Source: Hyphomicrobiales bacterium (lineage in GTDB: Bacteria; Pseudomonadota; Alphaproteobacteria; Rhizobiales; Rhizobiaceae). Taken from it: a stretch of DNA of 64,000 nt. The stretch is from the NCBI GenBank assembly GCA_900471605.1, contig UCEY01000016.1, forward strand, positions 186,001-250,000, in the 5' to 3' direction. The notes under the pieces were generated by a model that did not search any database, was not told the origin of the DNA, and was given only the letters and a program-made list of their open reading frames with translations. Both the position numbers and the translations under genes were made by a program. Positions 17,792-26,777 of the stretch are shown here, one piece after another. Every line of letters starts with the position of its first letter. The first letter of the stretch is position 1.

Positions 17792-19156
17792 TCACTTGAT
17801 CCCCGGCGTACCGTCGAACTTTCGCTCCAGCCCGGACCAGCAATCCACGTAATTGTCCTGCAGGGTCTCCAGTTCGGCCGCGAATTGGGTCAGCTGCTGC
17901 GGGAAACGGGTCTCGAACATGAAGGCCATCGTGTTTTCGAGCTTGACGGGTTTCAGCTCGCCATTCGAGGCTTTTTCGAAGCCTGTAAAGTCGGGTCCGT
18001 GCGGCAGCATCATGTTGTGCAGGCTCATGCCGCCCGGCACGAAACCCTCCTCCTTGGCGTCGTAGCGGCCATAGATCAGGCCCATGAACTCGCTCATGAT
18101 GTTGCGATGGTACCAGGGCGGCCGGAACGTGTGCTCGGCCACCAGCCAGCGGGGCGGAAAGATGACAAAATCGACGTTGGCGGTTCCCTCCTCGCCGGAG
18201 GGGGCGGTCAGAACCGTGAAGATCGACGGATCGGGATGGTCGAAGAGAATGGCACCCACCGGCGAGAAGGTGCGCAGGTCGTATTTGTAGGGCGCGTAAT
18301 TTCCGTGCCAGGCAACCACATCGAGCGGCGAATGGCCGATCTCCGTCACATGGAAGGAGCCGCACCACTTCACCTGCACCCGGCAGGGCGTCTCCTTGTC
18401 CTCATAAGCCGCCACCGGTGTCTTGAAATCGCGGGGGTTGGCAAGGCAGTTGGCGCCGATCGGGCCGCGATCCGGCAACGTGAACTTGGCGCCGTAATTC
18501 TCGCAGATATACCCTCGCCAGACTTTTTCCTCGCCGAGCCGGGTGACCTTGAACATGGTGCCGCGCGGGATGACGCAGATTTCGGATGGCTCGAGATCCA
18601 TCTTGCCGAGCTCGGTGAAAACCTGGATCGAACCGACCTCCGGCACGATCATCATCTCGCCGTCGGCATTGAAGAAATAGTCGTCCACCATGTCAGTGTT
18701 GAAGGCATAGACATGCGCCGCCATGCCGGACTGGGAGAGCGCATCGCCCGCCGTCGTCATCGTGCGGATGCCTTCGAGGAAGTTCAACTGCTCGCTCGGC
18801 GCCGGCAGCGGGCTCCAGCGAAGCTGGCCGAGCGCCAGCGAATGTTCGGCGATGTGAGGCGCCGTCTTCCAGAGCGGATAGTCGATCTTCCGGAACCGGC
18901 CCGTATGCCGCACGCTCGGGCGGATGCGGTAGAGCCAGGACCGCTCGTTGGTACCGCGCGGCGCGGTAAACGGCGAACCGGAAAGCTGCTCCGCATAAAG
19001 CCCATAATTGCATTTCTGCGGGCTGTTCTGGCCCTGCGGCAGAGCGCCGGGCAGGCTCTCGGTCTCGAAATCATTGCCGAAACCCGGCATATAGGCGAGC
19101 ACCTCGGCATTCGCCCCGGTGCCTAACGCGGTGGTCGGATCGACCTTGTCCAGCAT
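17792..19156 (-). CDS. hmgA: Homogentisate 1,2-dioxygenase
   Basis: Ring-cleaving iron dioxygenase of 454 residues acting on homogentisate. Recognised by the conserved [12 protein letters not shown] near the N terminus, the PRGTMFKV and [10 protein letters not shown] segments, and the iron-binding region [20 protein letters not shown] with conserved His and Glu. [20 protein letters not shown] follows, as in characterised HmgA. The ATG chosen has GGGAGGAAAC seven bases upstream; an in-frame start at 19192 would lie inside the promoter. It begins the hmgA-fahA-maiA operon and faces a MarR regulator across a repeat-containing gap. Confidence 0.95.
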   Translation of the reverse strand: MLDKVDPTTALGTGANAEVLAYMPGFGNDFETESLPGALPQGQNSPQKCNYGLYAEQLSGSPFTAPRGTNERSWLYRIRPSVRHTGRFRKIDYPLWKTAPHIAEHSLALGQLRWSPLPAPSEQLNFLEGIRTMTTAGDALSQSGMAAHVYAFNTDMVDDYFFNADGEMMIVPEVGSIQVFTELGKMDLEPSEICVIPRGTMFKVTRLGEEKVWRGYICENYGAKFTLPDRGPIGANCLANPRDFKTPVAAYEDKETPCRVQVKWCGSFHVTEIGHSPLDVVAWHGNYAPYKYDLRTFSPVGAILFDHPDPSIFTVLTAPSGEEGTANVDFVIFPPRWLVAEHTFRPPWYHRNIMSEFMGLIYGRYDAKEEGFVPGGMSLHNMMLPHGPDFTGFEKASNGELKPVKLENTMAFMFETRFPQQLTQFAAELETLQDNYVDCWSGLERKFDGTPGIK

Positions 19157-19182
19157 GGCTTGTTTCCTCCCATGATGACGAT

Positions 19183-19217
19183 ATGGTTGCAAATGTAACC
19201 ATCATTTTTGTAACCAT
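19183..19217. promoter_or_regulatory. Candidate MarR operator with repeated TGTAACCATCA
   Basis: ATGGTTGCAAATGTAACCAT at 19183-19202 is an inverted repeat with 6-base arms. The right half recurs as TGTAACCATCA, so the region holds three half-sites about 14-15 bases apart. It overlaps the readable hmgA promoter and lies 19 bases before the divergent MarR gene. Binding by that MarR protein is inferred from position. Confidence 0.6.
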
Positions 19218-19220
19218 CAA
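19192..19220 (-). promoter_or_regulatory. Predicted hmgA promoter
   Basis: On the minus strand, TTGATG (complement of 19215-19220) and TACATT (complement of 19192-19197) are separated by 17 bases. The promoter lies within the repeated GTTACA elements, so a bound MarR protein would block it. Confidence 0.5.
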
Positions 19221-19235
19221 CGCCGCATCGATGCC

Positions 19236-19712
19236 ATGACGACGGATAGTTTCGAACTCGAGCAGTTTCTTCCCTACCGGCTCAATCGCGCCGCCGAATT
19301 TGTCGGCCTGCGCTTTGCCGCGCATTACAAGGCGAAATACGGCATGACCCGGCCGGAATGGCGCACCCTTGCGGCGCTTGGCAGTTCGGGCCGCATGACA
19401 TCGAAAGCAGTCGGCATTCATTCCAGCATGCACAAGACCAAGGTGAGCCGCGCCGTCTTCGCGCTCGAACAGCGCCGCTGGCTGAAGCGCAGTCAGGACG
19501 AAACGGACCGCCGCCTCGAGCATCTCGAACTCACCGCCACCGGGCAGCAGGCCTATCGGGAACTGATCGAACTTGCCCGCGGCTATCAGGCCGAGCTGGA
19601 GGCGGAAATCGGCGAAAGCGGCATCAGGATGCTGGCGACCGGCCTTGCGGCAATCGAGCAGGTCATCATTCGCTCGGGCAAGGCAAAGCTGCCGGAACCG
19701 GACGAGGCCTAA
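19236..19712 (+). CDS. MarR family transcriptional regulator (likely controls hmgA operon)
   Basis: Small regulator of 158 residues with the MarR winged helix: MTRPEWRTLAALGSS, a recognition region SSMHKTKVSRAVFALEQRRW and a wing with DETDRRLEH. It is divergent from hmgA, with 79 bases between them carrying TGTAACCATCA repeats over the hmgA promoter. It is most simply a repressor relieved by homogentisate or a related aromatic acid, but the ligand is an inference. It is convergent with the Lrp/AsnC gene, with overlapping stops. Confidence 0.9.
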   Translation: MTTDSFELEQFLPYRLNRAAEFVGLRFAAHYKAKYGMTRPEWRTLAALGSSGRMTSKAVGIHSSMHKTKVSRAVFALEQRRWLKRSQDETDRRLEHLELTATGQQAYRELIELARGYQAELEAEIGESGIRMLATGLAAIEQVIIRSGKAKLPEPDEA

Positions 19713-20188
19713 CCCTTGGCGGGCCGCTGAATCGGAATCCCATCAAAATCCTTCAACACGCTGAGAACGATCGATGTTTTGACATGCTGCACGCTTTCGT
19801 GCGGCAGCAGCACATCGTTGACGAAATGGGAGAGGCCCGCGAGATCCCGCGTCACCACCTTCAGGTGATAATCCATCTCGCCGGTCAGTGAGAAACATTC
19901 CAGCACTTCCGGCAGGTCTTCGACAAGGCGTGCGAACCGTTTGGCATTGTCGCGGTTATGGGTCGCGAGCGTGACAGCGATCACCACCATGAGGTCGAGC
20001 CCTAGTTTCTGCCGGTTGAGATGCGCCCGATAGGTCTGGATGAACCCTTCGCCTTCGAGACGTGCCCGACGGCGTGAACATTGCGACGGCGACAGCGCGA
20101 TGAGTTCCGACAACTCGTTATTGGTCAGCCGCCCATCCGCCTGCAGATGGCTCAGGATCTTCAGGTCGTATCCGTCCAGCGCGTCCAT
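19709..20188 (-). CDS. Lrp/AsnC family transcriptional regulator
   Basis: Regulator of about 159 residues with an N-terminal helix-turn-helix (LKILSHLQADGRLTNNEL and LSPSQCSRRRARLEGEG) and a C-terminal RAM/AsnC ligand domain (VLECFSLTGEMDYHLKVVTRD). The MDALDGYD start is the usual Lrp start; a frame extension to 20215 would run into the palindrome upstream. It is divergent from hppD, so it probably activates or tunes tyrosine catabolism in response to an aromatic amino acid. Confidence 0.9.
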   Translation of the reverse strand: MDALDGYDLKILSHLQADGRLTNNELSELIALSPSQCSRRRARLEGEGFIQTYRAHLNRQKLGLDLMVVIAVTLATHNRDNAKRFARLVEDLPEVLECFSLTGEMDYHLKVVTRDLAGLSHFVNDVLLPHESVQHVKTSIVLSVLKDFDGIPIQRPAKG

Positions 20189-20211
20189 CGTGCATCCAAT
20201 CCGTAAATTCC

Positions 20212-20224
20212 GCATGCTTCATGC
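20212..20224. promoter_or_regulatory. Short inverted repeat between lrp-like gene and hppD
   Basis: GCATG-CTT-CATGC is an inverted repeat with 5-base arms, 23 bases upstream of the Lrp/AsnC start and about 90 upstream of hppD. Lrp-type proteins often bind such short palindromes in divergent gaps. The assignment is positional only. Confidence 0.35.
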
Positions 20225-20312
20225 ACAAATCCAGCAGAACCGGGCAAAGATTGCAAGCACAATGCGCCTCTCCTGCATCATCATGGCAATCGACCGACAG
20301 GAGGAGTTTGCC

Positions 20313-21428
20313 ATGGGGCCTTTCCCGCACGATGCGCCGGTTTCTGAGATCACCAAAGACAATCCGGCCGGGACCGACGGTTTCGAATTCGTCGAATTCG
20401 CCCATCCGGAGCCGCAGAAGCTGGAAGAGCTGTTCACCCGGATGGGTTACAAGCCCGTGGCACGTCACCGGACCAAGAACATCACCGTCTGGAGACAGGG
20501 CGACATCAATTACATCGTCAATGCCGAACCGGGCAGCCATGCCATGCGCTTCGTCGGAGAACACGGCCCCTGCGCGCCGGCCATGGCCTGGCGTGTCGTC
20601 GATGCCAAACATGCTTTCGATCACGCGGTCGCCAAGGGCGCAACGCCCTATGAAGGTACCGACAAGACGCTCGACGTACCGGCCATCGTCGGCATCGGCG
20701 GTTCGCTTCTCTATTTCATCGAGACCTATGGCGAGAAGGGTTCGGCCTATGACGCCGAGTTCGAATGGCTCGGCGGGCCGAACCCGAAACCGGAGGGCGT
20801 CGGTTTCTATTATCTCGATCACCTGACCCACAACGTCTATCGCGGCAACATGGACAAGTGGTGGGATTTCTACCGCGAACTCTTCAATTTCAAGCAGATC
20901 CATTTCTTCAACATCGACGGCCGCATCACCGGTCTGGTGAGCCGGGCAATCACCTCCCCTTGCGGCAAGATCCGCATTCCGCTGAACGAGTCCAAGGACG
21001 AGACCGGCCAGATCGAGGAATTCCTGAAGAAGTACAAGGGCGAAGGCATCCAGCACATCGCGGTCGGCACCGACGGCATCTACGAAGCGACCGACAAGCT
21101 TGCCGAGAACGGCCTCAAATTCATGCCGGGCCCGCCGGACACCTATTACGAAATGTCCGGCACCCGCGTGCACGGCCATGACGAGCCGATCGGGCGGATG
21201 AAGAAACACGGCATCCTGATCGACGGCGAAGGCGTCGTCGATGGCGGCATGACCAAGATCCTGCTGCAGATCTTCTCGAAGACGGTGATCGGCCCGATCT
21301 TCTTCGAATTCATCCAACGCAAGGGCGACGAGGGATTTGGCGAGGGCAATTTCCGCGCCCTCTTCGAGTCGATCGAGGAAGACCAGATCCGCCGCGGCGT
21401 CTTGAAACCGCGGGAAGCCGCCGAATAG
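20313..21428 (+). CDS. hppD: 4-hydroxyphenylpyruvate dioxygenase
   Basis: Iron dioxygenase of 371 residues turning 4-hydroxyphenylpyruvate into homogentisate, the substrate of HmgA nearby. The two vicinal-oxygen-chelate halves are visible. The iron ligands are His in LDHLTHNVYRG, His in GIQHIAVGTD and Glu in FFEFIQRKGDEGFGEGNF. ATG at 20313 follows a strong GGAGGAG; upstream in-frame codons extend into the regulatory gap and are unlikely. A GC-rich terminator-like hairpin follows the stop. Confidence 0.95.
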   Translation: MGPFPHDAPVSEITKDNPAGTDGFEFVEFAHPEPQKLEELFTRMGYKPVARHRTKNITVWRQGDINYIVNAEPGSHAMRFVGEHGPCAPAMAWRVVDAKHAFDHAVAKGATPYEGTDKTLDVPAIVGIGGSLLYFIETYGEKGSAYDAEFEWLGGPNPKPEGVGFYYLDHLTHNVYRGNMDKWWDFYRELFNFKQIHFFNIDGRITGLVSRAITSPCGKIRIPLNESKDETGQIEEFLKKYKGEGIQHIAVGTDGIYEATDKLAENGLKFMPGPPDTYYEMSGTRVHGHDEPIGRMKKHGILIDGEGVVDGGMTKILLQIFSKTVIGPIFFEFIQRKGDEGFGEGNFRALFESIEEDQIRRGVLKPREAAE

Positions 21429-21454
21429 CGAGAACGGCTTTGGAGGGGCGTAAG

Positions 21455-21480
21455 GCCCGGCGGTCATTCCGCCGGGCTTT
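21455..21480 (+). terminator. Hairpin downstream of hppD
   Basis: GCCCGGCGG at 21455-21463 pairs with CCGCCGGGC at 21469-21477 around a TCATT loop, followed by only three T. The strong stem with a short T tract 27 bases after the stop fits a weak intrinsic terminator. The rest of the gap to 21649 shows nothing recognisable. Confidence 0.6.
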
Positions 21481-21649
21481 GCGTGTCAAAACCTTTCGCG
21501 ATTGAGGGCCTGATCGGAAAACCTCGTCATGGGTGGCGACATGGAATTCCCCCCGGCGTCGCCCAACCGCGAAACATCCCATCCGTATTGTAAGGCGCTC
21601 GGTGATCGAGCCATCGCCTCGAAGGCATCCGGTTCGGCTTCGATCTGTC

Positions 21650-21967
21650 CTAGGCCCTGTCGACCAGGATTTTCATGATCGCGACGCGTTCGGGCAACGC
21701 GACGAGATAGTGCGGATCGCGGTCGAGATGATGCACCTTGTTCGGATCGCCACCGGTAAAAGCGGCCATGGATTGGAAGTCCGGCCAGTAGGACGTGGTC
21801 ACGAATTCCGTTTCGTCGCCCAGATCCTCCCGGAAAAGCTGGACCGAAAGCGCGGTCTTGACGAGCGGCGGAATACCCGTTTCGCGGAGATAGGCTTCAT
21901 ATTCGTCGGCCACTGCCGCGAGCGTGCGGCCGCGCCAGATCCTTGCAATCGTCGCCTTGGTACTCAT
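21650..21967 (-). CDS. Antibiotic biosynthesis monooxygenase (ABM) domain-like small protein
   Basis: Single-domain protein of 105 residues resembling the ferredoxin-like ABM/heme-degrading fold: TIARIWRGRTLAAVADEYEAYL, an FVTTSYWPDFQSMAAFTG strand-helix and a C-terminal VALPERVAIMKILVDRA. The start MSTKA has a GGAGTGAGGAGC ribosome-binding site. Family members act as small cofactor-free oxygenases or as stress proteins of unknown function. It stands alone, so its substrate cannot be guessed. Confidence 0.65.
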   Translation of the reverse strand: MSTKATIARIWRGRTLAAVADEYEAYLRETGIPPLVKTALSVQLFREDLGDETEFVTTSYWPDFQSMAAFTGGDPNKVHHLDRDPHYLVALPERVAIMKILVDRA

Positions 21968-22035
21968 GGGGTGCTCCTCACTCCGGTTTCGCGGAGCAAT
22001 TAGAGCCGGAACCGCGGTTGCCAACAGGAAAGATG

Positions 22036-22971
22036 CTACCCCTTCCCCCGCCCCGGCGCGACGAAGGCGGCGATTGCCGTTTCATCGAGCCCGGCTTCCT
22101 GCAGGAAACGCCGGGCAAACTCGGCTGCGGAAGCCTTCATGCCGTCGTTCGGCCGGATCAGGTGAAAGGCGACATGATGATCGATCGTCCTCTCCGACAC
22201 GGCGACGACCCGGCCGGACGCAAGCGCCGCATCCGCGAGCGGCGGCCGCGCGAGCGCGACGCCGAGCCCTTGCGCGCAGGCGTCGACCACCAGGTTATAA
22301 TCCTCGAAGCGCCGGTCCTGTCCGCGCGGCACGTAGTCGACATTTTCAACTGCCAGCCAGCGCCGCCATGCCTCGACATTGGAATCGTGCAGGATCGGCA
22401 CCTCCAGCAGGGATTTCGCATCCGACCGCCCAGCCAGACGTTCGGCGACGGCAGGCGCTGCGATCGGCACCAGCTTTTCCTGCCAGAGCGGCAGGCTGCG
22501 CACACCGGCCCACGGCCCTTTGCCGCAACGGATGGCCAGGTCGATCCCCTCGCTGAAATCCGCCAGCCGGTGTTCCAGGATCAGTTCCAGATGGATGTCA
22601 GCGGCCTCCAGCTTCGGCAAGCGCGAAAACAGCCAGAGCGAGGCGACCGACGGCGTCACCGAAAGCCGGACCACCGTCTTGTTGCGGCGAGGCAGCCACC
22701 GCTCGTCCGTATCGCCGAGCAGCGCCAACGCCTCTTCCGCGCGGGAGAAAAACCGCATGCCTTCCGGCGTCAAAGTCACGCCGCGGGCCTCGCGTGCGAA
22801 GAGCCGCACGCCCATCCAGCGCTCCAGCCGGGATATTTGTCGCGAGACGGCGCCATGAGTGACGCCACCTTCCTCCGCCGCGGCGGAAAACGATCCCAGC
22901 CGGGCGGCGCGTGCAAAAGTCTCGAGCGTATCCAGTGGTGGCAAAGTCTGCGAGCTGTGAACCATAAGCAC
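22036..22971 (-). CDS. LysR family transcriptional regulator (GcvA-like)
   Basis: Regulator of 311 residues. The N-terminal helix-turn-helix reads SFSAAAEEGGVTHGAVSRQI then LERWMGVRLFAREARGVTLT, typical of the GcvA/AmpR branch. The effector domain follows (VRLSVTPSVASLWLFSRLP, DLAIRCGKGPW). It is divergent from an EamA transporter gene 79 bases away, so it most likely controls that exporter. Confidence 0.92.
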   Translation of the reverse strand: MLMVHSSQTLPPLDTLETFARAARLGSFSAAAEEGGVTHGAVSRQISRLERWMGVRLFAREARGVTLTPEGMRFFSRAEEALALLGDTDERWLPRRNKTVVRLSVTPSVASLWLFSRLPKLEAADIHLELILEHRLADFSEGIDLAIRCGKGPWAGVRSLPLWQEKLVPIAAPAVAERLAGRSDAKSLLEVPILHDSNVEAWRRWLAVENVDYVPRGQDRRFEDYNLVVDACAQGLGVALARPPLADAALASGRVVAVSERTIDHHVAFHLIRPNDGMKASAAEFARRFLQEAGLDETAIAAFVAPGRGKG

Positions 22972-23050
22972 ATATGATCATCGATCGCGGTGCTTTTCAA
23001 GCACGGATCAGAGGGTCTAAATCTCCTCCAGGCTTCGATGGAGAAAAGAG

Positions 23051-23956
23051 ATGAGCACGGTCGCCATGAATGCAGGAACGGACGAGAGACAGGGATTTGA
23101 TGCGATCGCCTTCCTGGCGATCCTGGTGACCATCGTCTTCTGGGCCTCGTCTTTCGCCGTCATCCGCGTCGCGCTCGGGCCGCTGACGCCGATCGGGCTT
23201 GCGACGGCGCGTTATGTCCCGGCTGCCTTGATCGCGGCCTTCTATCTTGTCGCCGCCCGGCCGGCACTTCCCGCCAAAAGCGATCTGCTTCGCCTCGTCG
23301 TCGCAGCGGTGCTCTTCATCGCCGCCTATGCCATTCTCCTCAACATGGGCGAGCGAACGGTGGCGGCAGGGCCGGCGAGCTTCATCATCAACACGATGCC
23401 GGTCTTTACAGCGCTGATCGCCACGTTTGCGCTCGGTGAGAGATTCGGCCGCTGGGGCTGGGTCGGGACGGGTATCTCGTTTGCCGGCGTGGCGCTGATC
23501 GCGGCCTCCGGCGACGACGGTTTCGACCTCGATCCGAACGCCATCCTCATTCTCGGCGCGGCGCTCTGCTCGGCAATTGCGAGCGTGCTGCAGAAGCCGA
23601 TCCTCGGCCGCATGCCGGCTCTCGCCGTCACCGCCTGGCTGATGCTGATCGGCTCCATTCCGCTGCTGCCGGCTGTTCCGTCCACCCTGCAGGCGCTGGC
23701 TGCCGCTCCGGCGGATGTGAATTGGGGCATCGTCTACCTGGTGCTCTTCCCGACCGCGATCGGATACGTCACCTGGGCAATCGCCTTGAAGCGGCTGTCC
23801 GCCGCGCGGGCCGCCAATTTCCTCTACGGCGTGCCTCCAACCGCGACCCTGATCGGCTTCCTCTGGCTTGGCGAAGTGCCGACCCTGATCGGCGCAATCG
23901 GCGGTGTCATGGCCATCATCGGCGTGCTCGTCGTCAACGTGATGCGCAGGCGATAG
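23051..23956 (+). CDS. EamA/DMT family transporter
   Basis: Inner-membrane protein of 301 residues with ten predicted hydrophobic segments in two EamA repeats. The first starts [21 protein letters not shown] and the second at [20 protein letters not shown]. Proteins of this family usually export amino acids, metabolites or drugs. The end is a cluster of basic residues (VNVMRRR). The LysR gene across the gap is the likely regulator. The substrate is unknown. Confidence 0.9.
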   Translation: MSTVAMNAGTDERQGFDAIAFLAILVTIVFWASSFAVIRVALGPLTPIGLATARYVPAALIAAFYLVAARPALPAKSDLLRLVVAAVLFIAAYAILLNMGERTVAAGPASFIINTMPVFTALIATFALGERFGRWGWVGTGISFAGVALIAASGDDGFDLDPNAILILGAALCSAIASVLQKPILGRMPALAVTAWLMLIGSIPLLPAVPSTLQALAAAPADVNWGIVYLVLFPTAIGYVTWAIALKRLSAARAANFLYGVPPTATLIGFLWLGEVPTLIGAIGGVMAIIGVLVVNVMRRR

Positions 23957-24005
23957 GTGCCGTCGCGATCGGGCTAACTGCGGATGAAGCATTGCGAGCG
24001 GCGCC

Positions 24006-24620
24006 CTATTTGCCGGCGCCGTTCACAAATTGCAGGATGAGCTGGTGGACATTGCCGCCCTCACTCATCTCCATCCGGTCGTAGTCGTTGCTGCGCTTCT
24101 GCTGCGCTTTCGAGATTTCGCCGAGCCTGGCCGTCAGCTCGGTCCTGATCTTCGCACATTTCGGATCGTCGGCGACGCTCAAGCCCACGCTCACCCGCTC
24201 GATCTCCTTCACCATGTCGGTGATGATGACGCCGTGGAGTAGCTCGTGCTTGCGGACGCCTTCGATGAAGACATCCCATTTCTTCTTGAGTTCGGGGGAA
24301 AGCGCCGATGCCGGTTTCGGCAGCGTGTAGGTGATGATCAGCTTCGGCCGCGCCGAAACCAGCGTGCAGGCGCCGTCCGGCTGCGGCCGGTAATCCCGCG
24401 TCCAGGTCAGCTTGAAATTGGTATGGGCGATGGCCCGGACCTCCCTGCCGATCTTCGGGCCGCGCTCGCCGATAGAGGCATAAAGATCGACGCCGGAATC
24501 ACCCGTGACAGGATAGGTCTGGATCTGCTCGACCGGCTGCCACTGGCTCTGCGCCGACACGTTGGCCGGCATCAGCGAAAGACCAACCGCCGCCCAGAGA
24601 ATTGCTGCACCTACCCTCAC
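24006..24620 (-). CDS. Secreted DUF922-like protein with HExxH motif
   Basis: Protein of 204 residues with an N-terminal signal sequence (MRVGAAILWAAVGLSLMPANVSAQ, split by hydrophobic core, probable cleavage after VSA). The mature part has a WTRDYRPQPDGACTLVSA segment and VRKHELLHGVI, giving an HELLH zinc-binding motif at residues 125-129. This pattern matches DUF922, predicted secreted Zn-dependent proteases. A second set of charged helices follows. It is a single gene without an obvious operon partner. Confidence 0.75.
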   Translation of the reverse strand: MRVGAAILWAAVGLSLMPANVSAQSQWQPVEQIQTYPVTGDSGVDLYASIGERGPKIGREVRAIAHTNFKLTWTRDYRPQPDGACTLVSARPKLIITYTLPKPASALSPELKKKWDVFIEGVRKHELLHGVIITDMVKEIERVSVGLSVADDPKCAKIRTELTARLGEISKAQQKRSNDYDRMEMSEGGNVHQLILQFVNGAGK

Positions 24621-24799
24621 ACATATCCTCCCGTTTCGATTGCCGAGAACCTACGAAGACGGAGTCGCAGTTTCAATCGGCCAGATGTGTTTCAGTGAAC
24701 GCTATCCATCACGACTTTTGTTCCGGGCCTTGCCATATTTCCTTCAAAATGGATGATGACAGTTATGTGACAAAGCATTGTGATTTGGCGGGGGAGTTA

Positions 24800-25114
24800 A
24801 TGGGGGAAAAGCGGAAGGTCTACGAGGCATTGGTCGACGGCGCCATGGATGGCCTCACCGACGACGCCTTGTTCAAGTTCGTCAGCAAACGCTGCCCGAA
24901 AACATCGAGCAAGAAGATCGTCCGGGCAGCTTTGCTCGGCCTTACCGACCCTCACCTGCGTGACCGCAACATCCTCGACACGATCTATGCGCTGGCGATC
25001 AAACACCGGATGGACGAGCTTCGGGACGGCGAGGATGGCGATGACAGGGATGCGTGGCCGGCGCCTTTCGCCCGCTCGCTCGACAAGGAAACGGCTCGCC
25101 CGGATTTGGCCTAG
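24800..25114 (+). CDS. Small hypothetical protein
   Basis: Acidic, mainly helical protein of 104 residues that I do not recognise. I chose ATG at 24800 because GGGGGAG lies just upstream. An in-frame ATG at 24749 would add 17 residues but has no ribosome-binding site. The sequence has two helical repeats, around KVYEALVDGAMDGLTDDALF and ILDTIYALAIKHRMDELRDG, and no signal or membrane segment. The 179 bases before it contain nothing identifiable. Gene reality rests on length, start site and codon pattern. Confidence 0.6.
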   Translation: MGEKRKVYEALVDGAMDGLTDDALFKFVSKRCPKTSSKKIVRAALLGLTDPHLRDRNILDTIYALAIKHRMDELRDGEDGDDRDAWPAPFARSLDKETARPDLA

Positions 25115-25182
25115 AGGTTTTCCCGCGCTGTCATCCGCCCTACACAGAAGCTGTCTAGGCTGCCCTCATCGAGGGTGAGTTC

Positions 25183-25818
25183 ATGCACGGCCGCGCCAAT
25201 CTCACAGCCATGAGGCTCATGGATGCCTGCGAGCATCTGCTTTGCGAAGCCGAGGCTCTGGAGGACCTGACCGCGCGGCGGATCGCCATCGAGGCGCATG
25301 CGACGCCCTCCGCCATCAGCTATCATTTCGGCTCCCAGGAGGAACTTGTCGCAGCGGTCGCGGAGCGGGTCTATCGACGGCTCAATGCCGAGCGGTTGAG
25401 CTTGCTGCGCAGGGCCGCCGACCGCCGGGCACCCGATCCACCCGATCTCGATGAAGTCATCGCGGCCCTTGTCGGCCCGTCGATCCGCTGGAGCATCGAT
25501 CCCACCTCCAGTTATCCGGTCCTGTCGCATTTCACCTCGATGGCAAAGACGCACCGGGAACGCGCGCCCCATTACCGCCGCATCATCGACAACGTCGAAC
25601 ATCATCGGGCTTTCGTCCCGCACCTGAAGCGGATCGCGCCCTGGCTCGACGAAGTCGATATCGGCTGGCGGCTCAATTGCGCGCTCGGCATCCGCTCACA
25701 GGTCACACGCTCACGATCGCGCACGGAAGTACTGACCAATTACAGTATCGACCTTGACGATCCCGACGTCGTCATTGCCCGCATGGTCGAGGTGATCGCG
25801 CCGATGTTCCGCCGCTGA
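25183..25818 (+). CDS. TetR family transcriptional regulator
   Basis: Regulator of 211 residues. The N-terminal TetR helix-turn-helix is seen in DLTARRIAIEAHATPSAISY followed by HFGSQEELVAAVAERVY. The C-terminal ligand domain shows no motif that I can assign. It is transcribed toward the phosphoesterase/ABC operon that begins 95 bases downstream. A 19-base palindrome in that gap makes the downstream operon a possible target. Confidence 0.87.
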   Translation: MHGRANLTAMRLMDACEHLLCEAEALEDLTARRIAIEAHATPSAISYHFGSQEELVAAVAERVYRRLNAERLSLLRRAADRRAPDPPDLDEVIAALVGPSIRWSIDPTSSYPVLSHFTSMAKTHRERAPHYRRIIDNVEHHRAFVPHLKRIAPWLDEVDIGWRLNCALGIRSQVTRSRSRTEVLTNYSIDLDDPDVVIARMVEVIAPMFRR

Positions 25819-25823
25819 ACTTG

Positions 25824-25842
25824 TTTCGAACGGCATTCGAAA
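25824..25842. promoter_or_regulatory. Palindrome TTTCGAA-N5-TTCGAAA upstream of phosphoesterase operon
   Basis: TTTCGAA at 25824-25830 and TTCGAAA at 25836-25842 form a perfect 7-base inverted repeat around CGGCA. It starts 6 bases after the TetR stop and lies about 70 bases before the operon start. There is no T tract, so an operator is more likely than a terminator. Which regulator binds is unknown. Confidence 0.45.
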
Positions 25843-25913
25843 TCCGTCACGCGCAGGAAATAAACCCCTTCTAACGGTCCTCCTGACGAAACCGTCTTCC
25901 ATGGAGGCCTCCG

Positions 25914-26756
25914 GTGCGACGCGAAACCACATTCATCCATCTGACCGACCTGCATATCGGCACCGCCGACGACAGCCACCTGCACAGCGACACCACCGAG
26001 ACGCTGCACCAGGTGCTTGACCTCGTCGCCACCGTGACGCCGAAGCCGCAATTCGTGATCGCCAGCGGCGACCTGACCAACTGCGGCGATGCCGAAAGCT
26101 TCCGTCGCCTGAAAGAGATCATCGACGCCAAGATCGACGTTCCGGTCATCTATGCGCTCGGCAACCACGACACCCGCCCCGGCTTCTACGAAGGCATGGG
26201 CATCGAAGCCCATGATCCGGATGCGCCCTACGACCACGACACCATCATCGACGGCATCCACATCATCACCATCGATTCCACGACGCCCGGCCTGATCGGC
26301 GGCACGATCGATCCGGAACAGTTCGACTGGCTCGCCTCGACGCTCGACAGCCATCCCGAATTGCCGAAGCTGATCGTCGTCCATCACCCGCCGGCGCTCG
26401 GCGAGGAAGCCGATGCCGCTCACTGGCGGACGATCCATTTCCCGCAGTCGGAGCGCTTTCGCGAGCTGCTGAAGGGCCGCAACATCATCGGCATTCTGAG
26501 CGGCCATATCCATCACGACCGCGTCTCGGTCTGGCACGGCATCCCGGTCGTCGTCGGCACCGGCCAGCATGCCGCCACCGACATCCTGCGCACCGACATC
26601 CTGCGCATGGTGCGCGGCGCCTCCTTCGGCATCGGCACCATCCGCCCGTCCGGCCTCACCATGGCCTTCGTGCCGCTGCCGTCCGATCGCGCCGAACTCA
26701 ACACCTATCCGCTCGAACTGCTGATGGCGCGGGCGATGCCCGTTGCTGCTGAATAA
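25914..26756 (+). CDS. Metallophosphoesterase (CpdA/GpdQ-like phosphodiesterase)
   Basis: Dimetal phosphodiesterase of 280 residues. The calcineurin-type motifs are in order: DLHIG (D12, H14), GDLTNCGD (D53), GNHDTRP (N84, H85), VVHHPP and GHIHHD. The class III cyclic-nucleotide/glycerophosphodiester phosphodiesterase group has this arrangement and length. The start is GTG with GGAGGCC upstream. No signal peptide is seen, so it acts inside the cell. It precedes an ABC importer, and a phosphatase-like gene closes the operon, so the cargo is likely a phosphodiester or phosphorylated compound. Confidence 0.87.
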   Translation: MRRETTFIHLTDLHIGTADDSHLHSDTTETLHQVLDLVATVTPKPQFVIASGDLTNCGDAESFRRLKEIIDAKIDVPVIYALGNHDTRPGFYEGMGIEAHDPDAPYDHDTIIDGIHIITIDSTTPGLIGGTIDPEQFDWLASTLDSHPELPKLIVVHHPPALGEEADAAHWRTIHFPQSERFRELLKGRNIIGILSGHIHHDRVSVWHGIPVVVGTGQHAATDILRTDILRMVRGASFGIGTIRPSGLTMAFVPLPSDRAELNTYPLELLMARAMPVAAE

Positions 26757-26777
26757 CCTCACCCGGAGACACGCAAC

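Noticed and set aside
21481..21649. Possible small gene between hppD and the ABM-like gene
   Set aside because: No frame with a ribosome-binding site and plausible composition; treated as non-coding.
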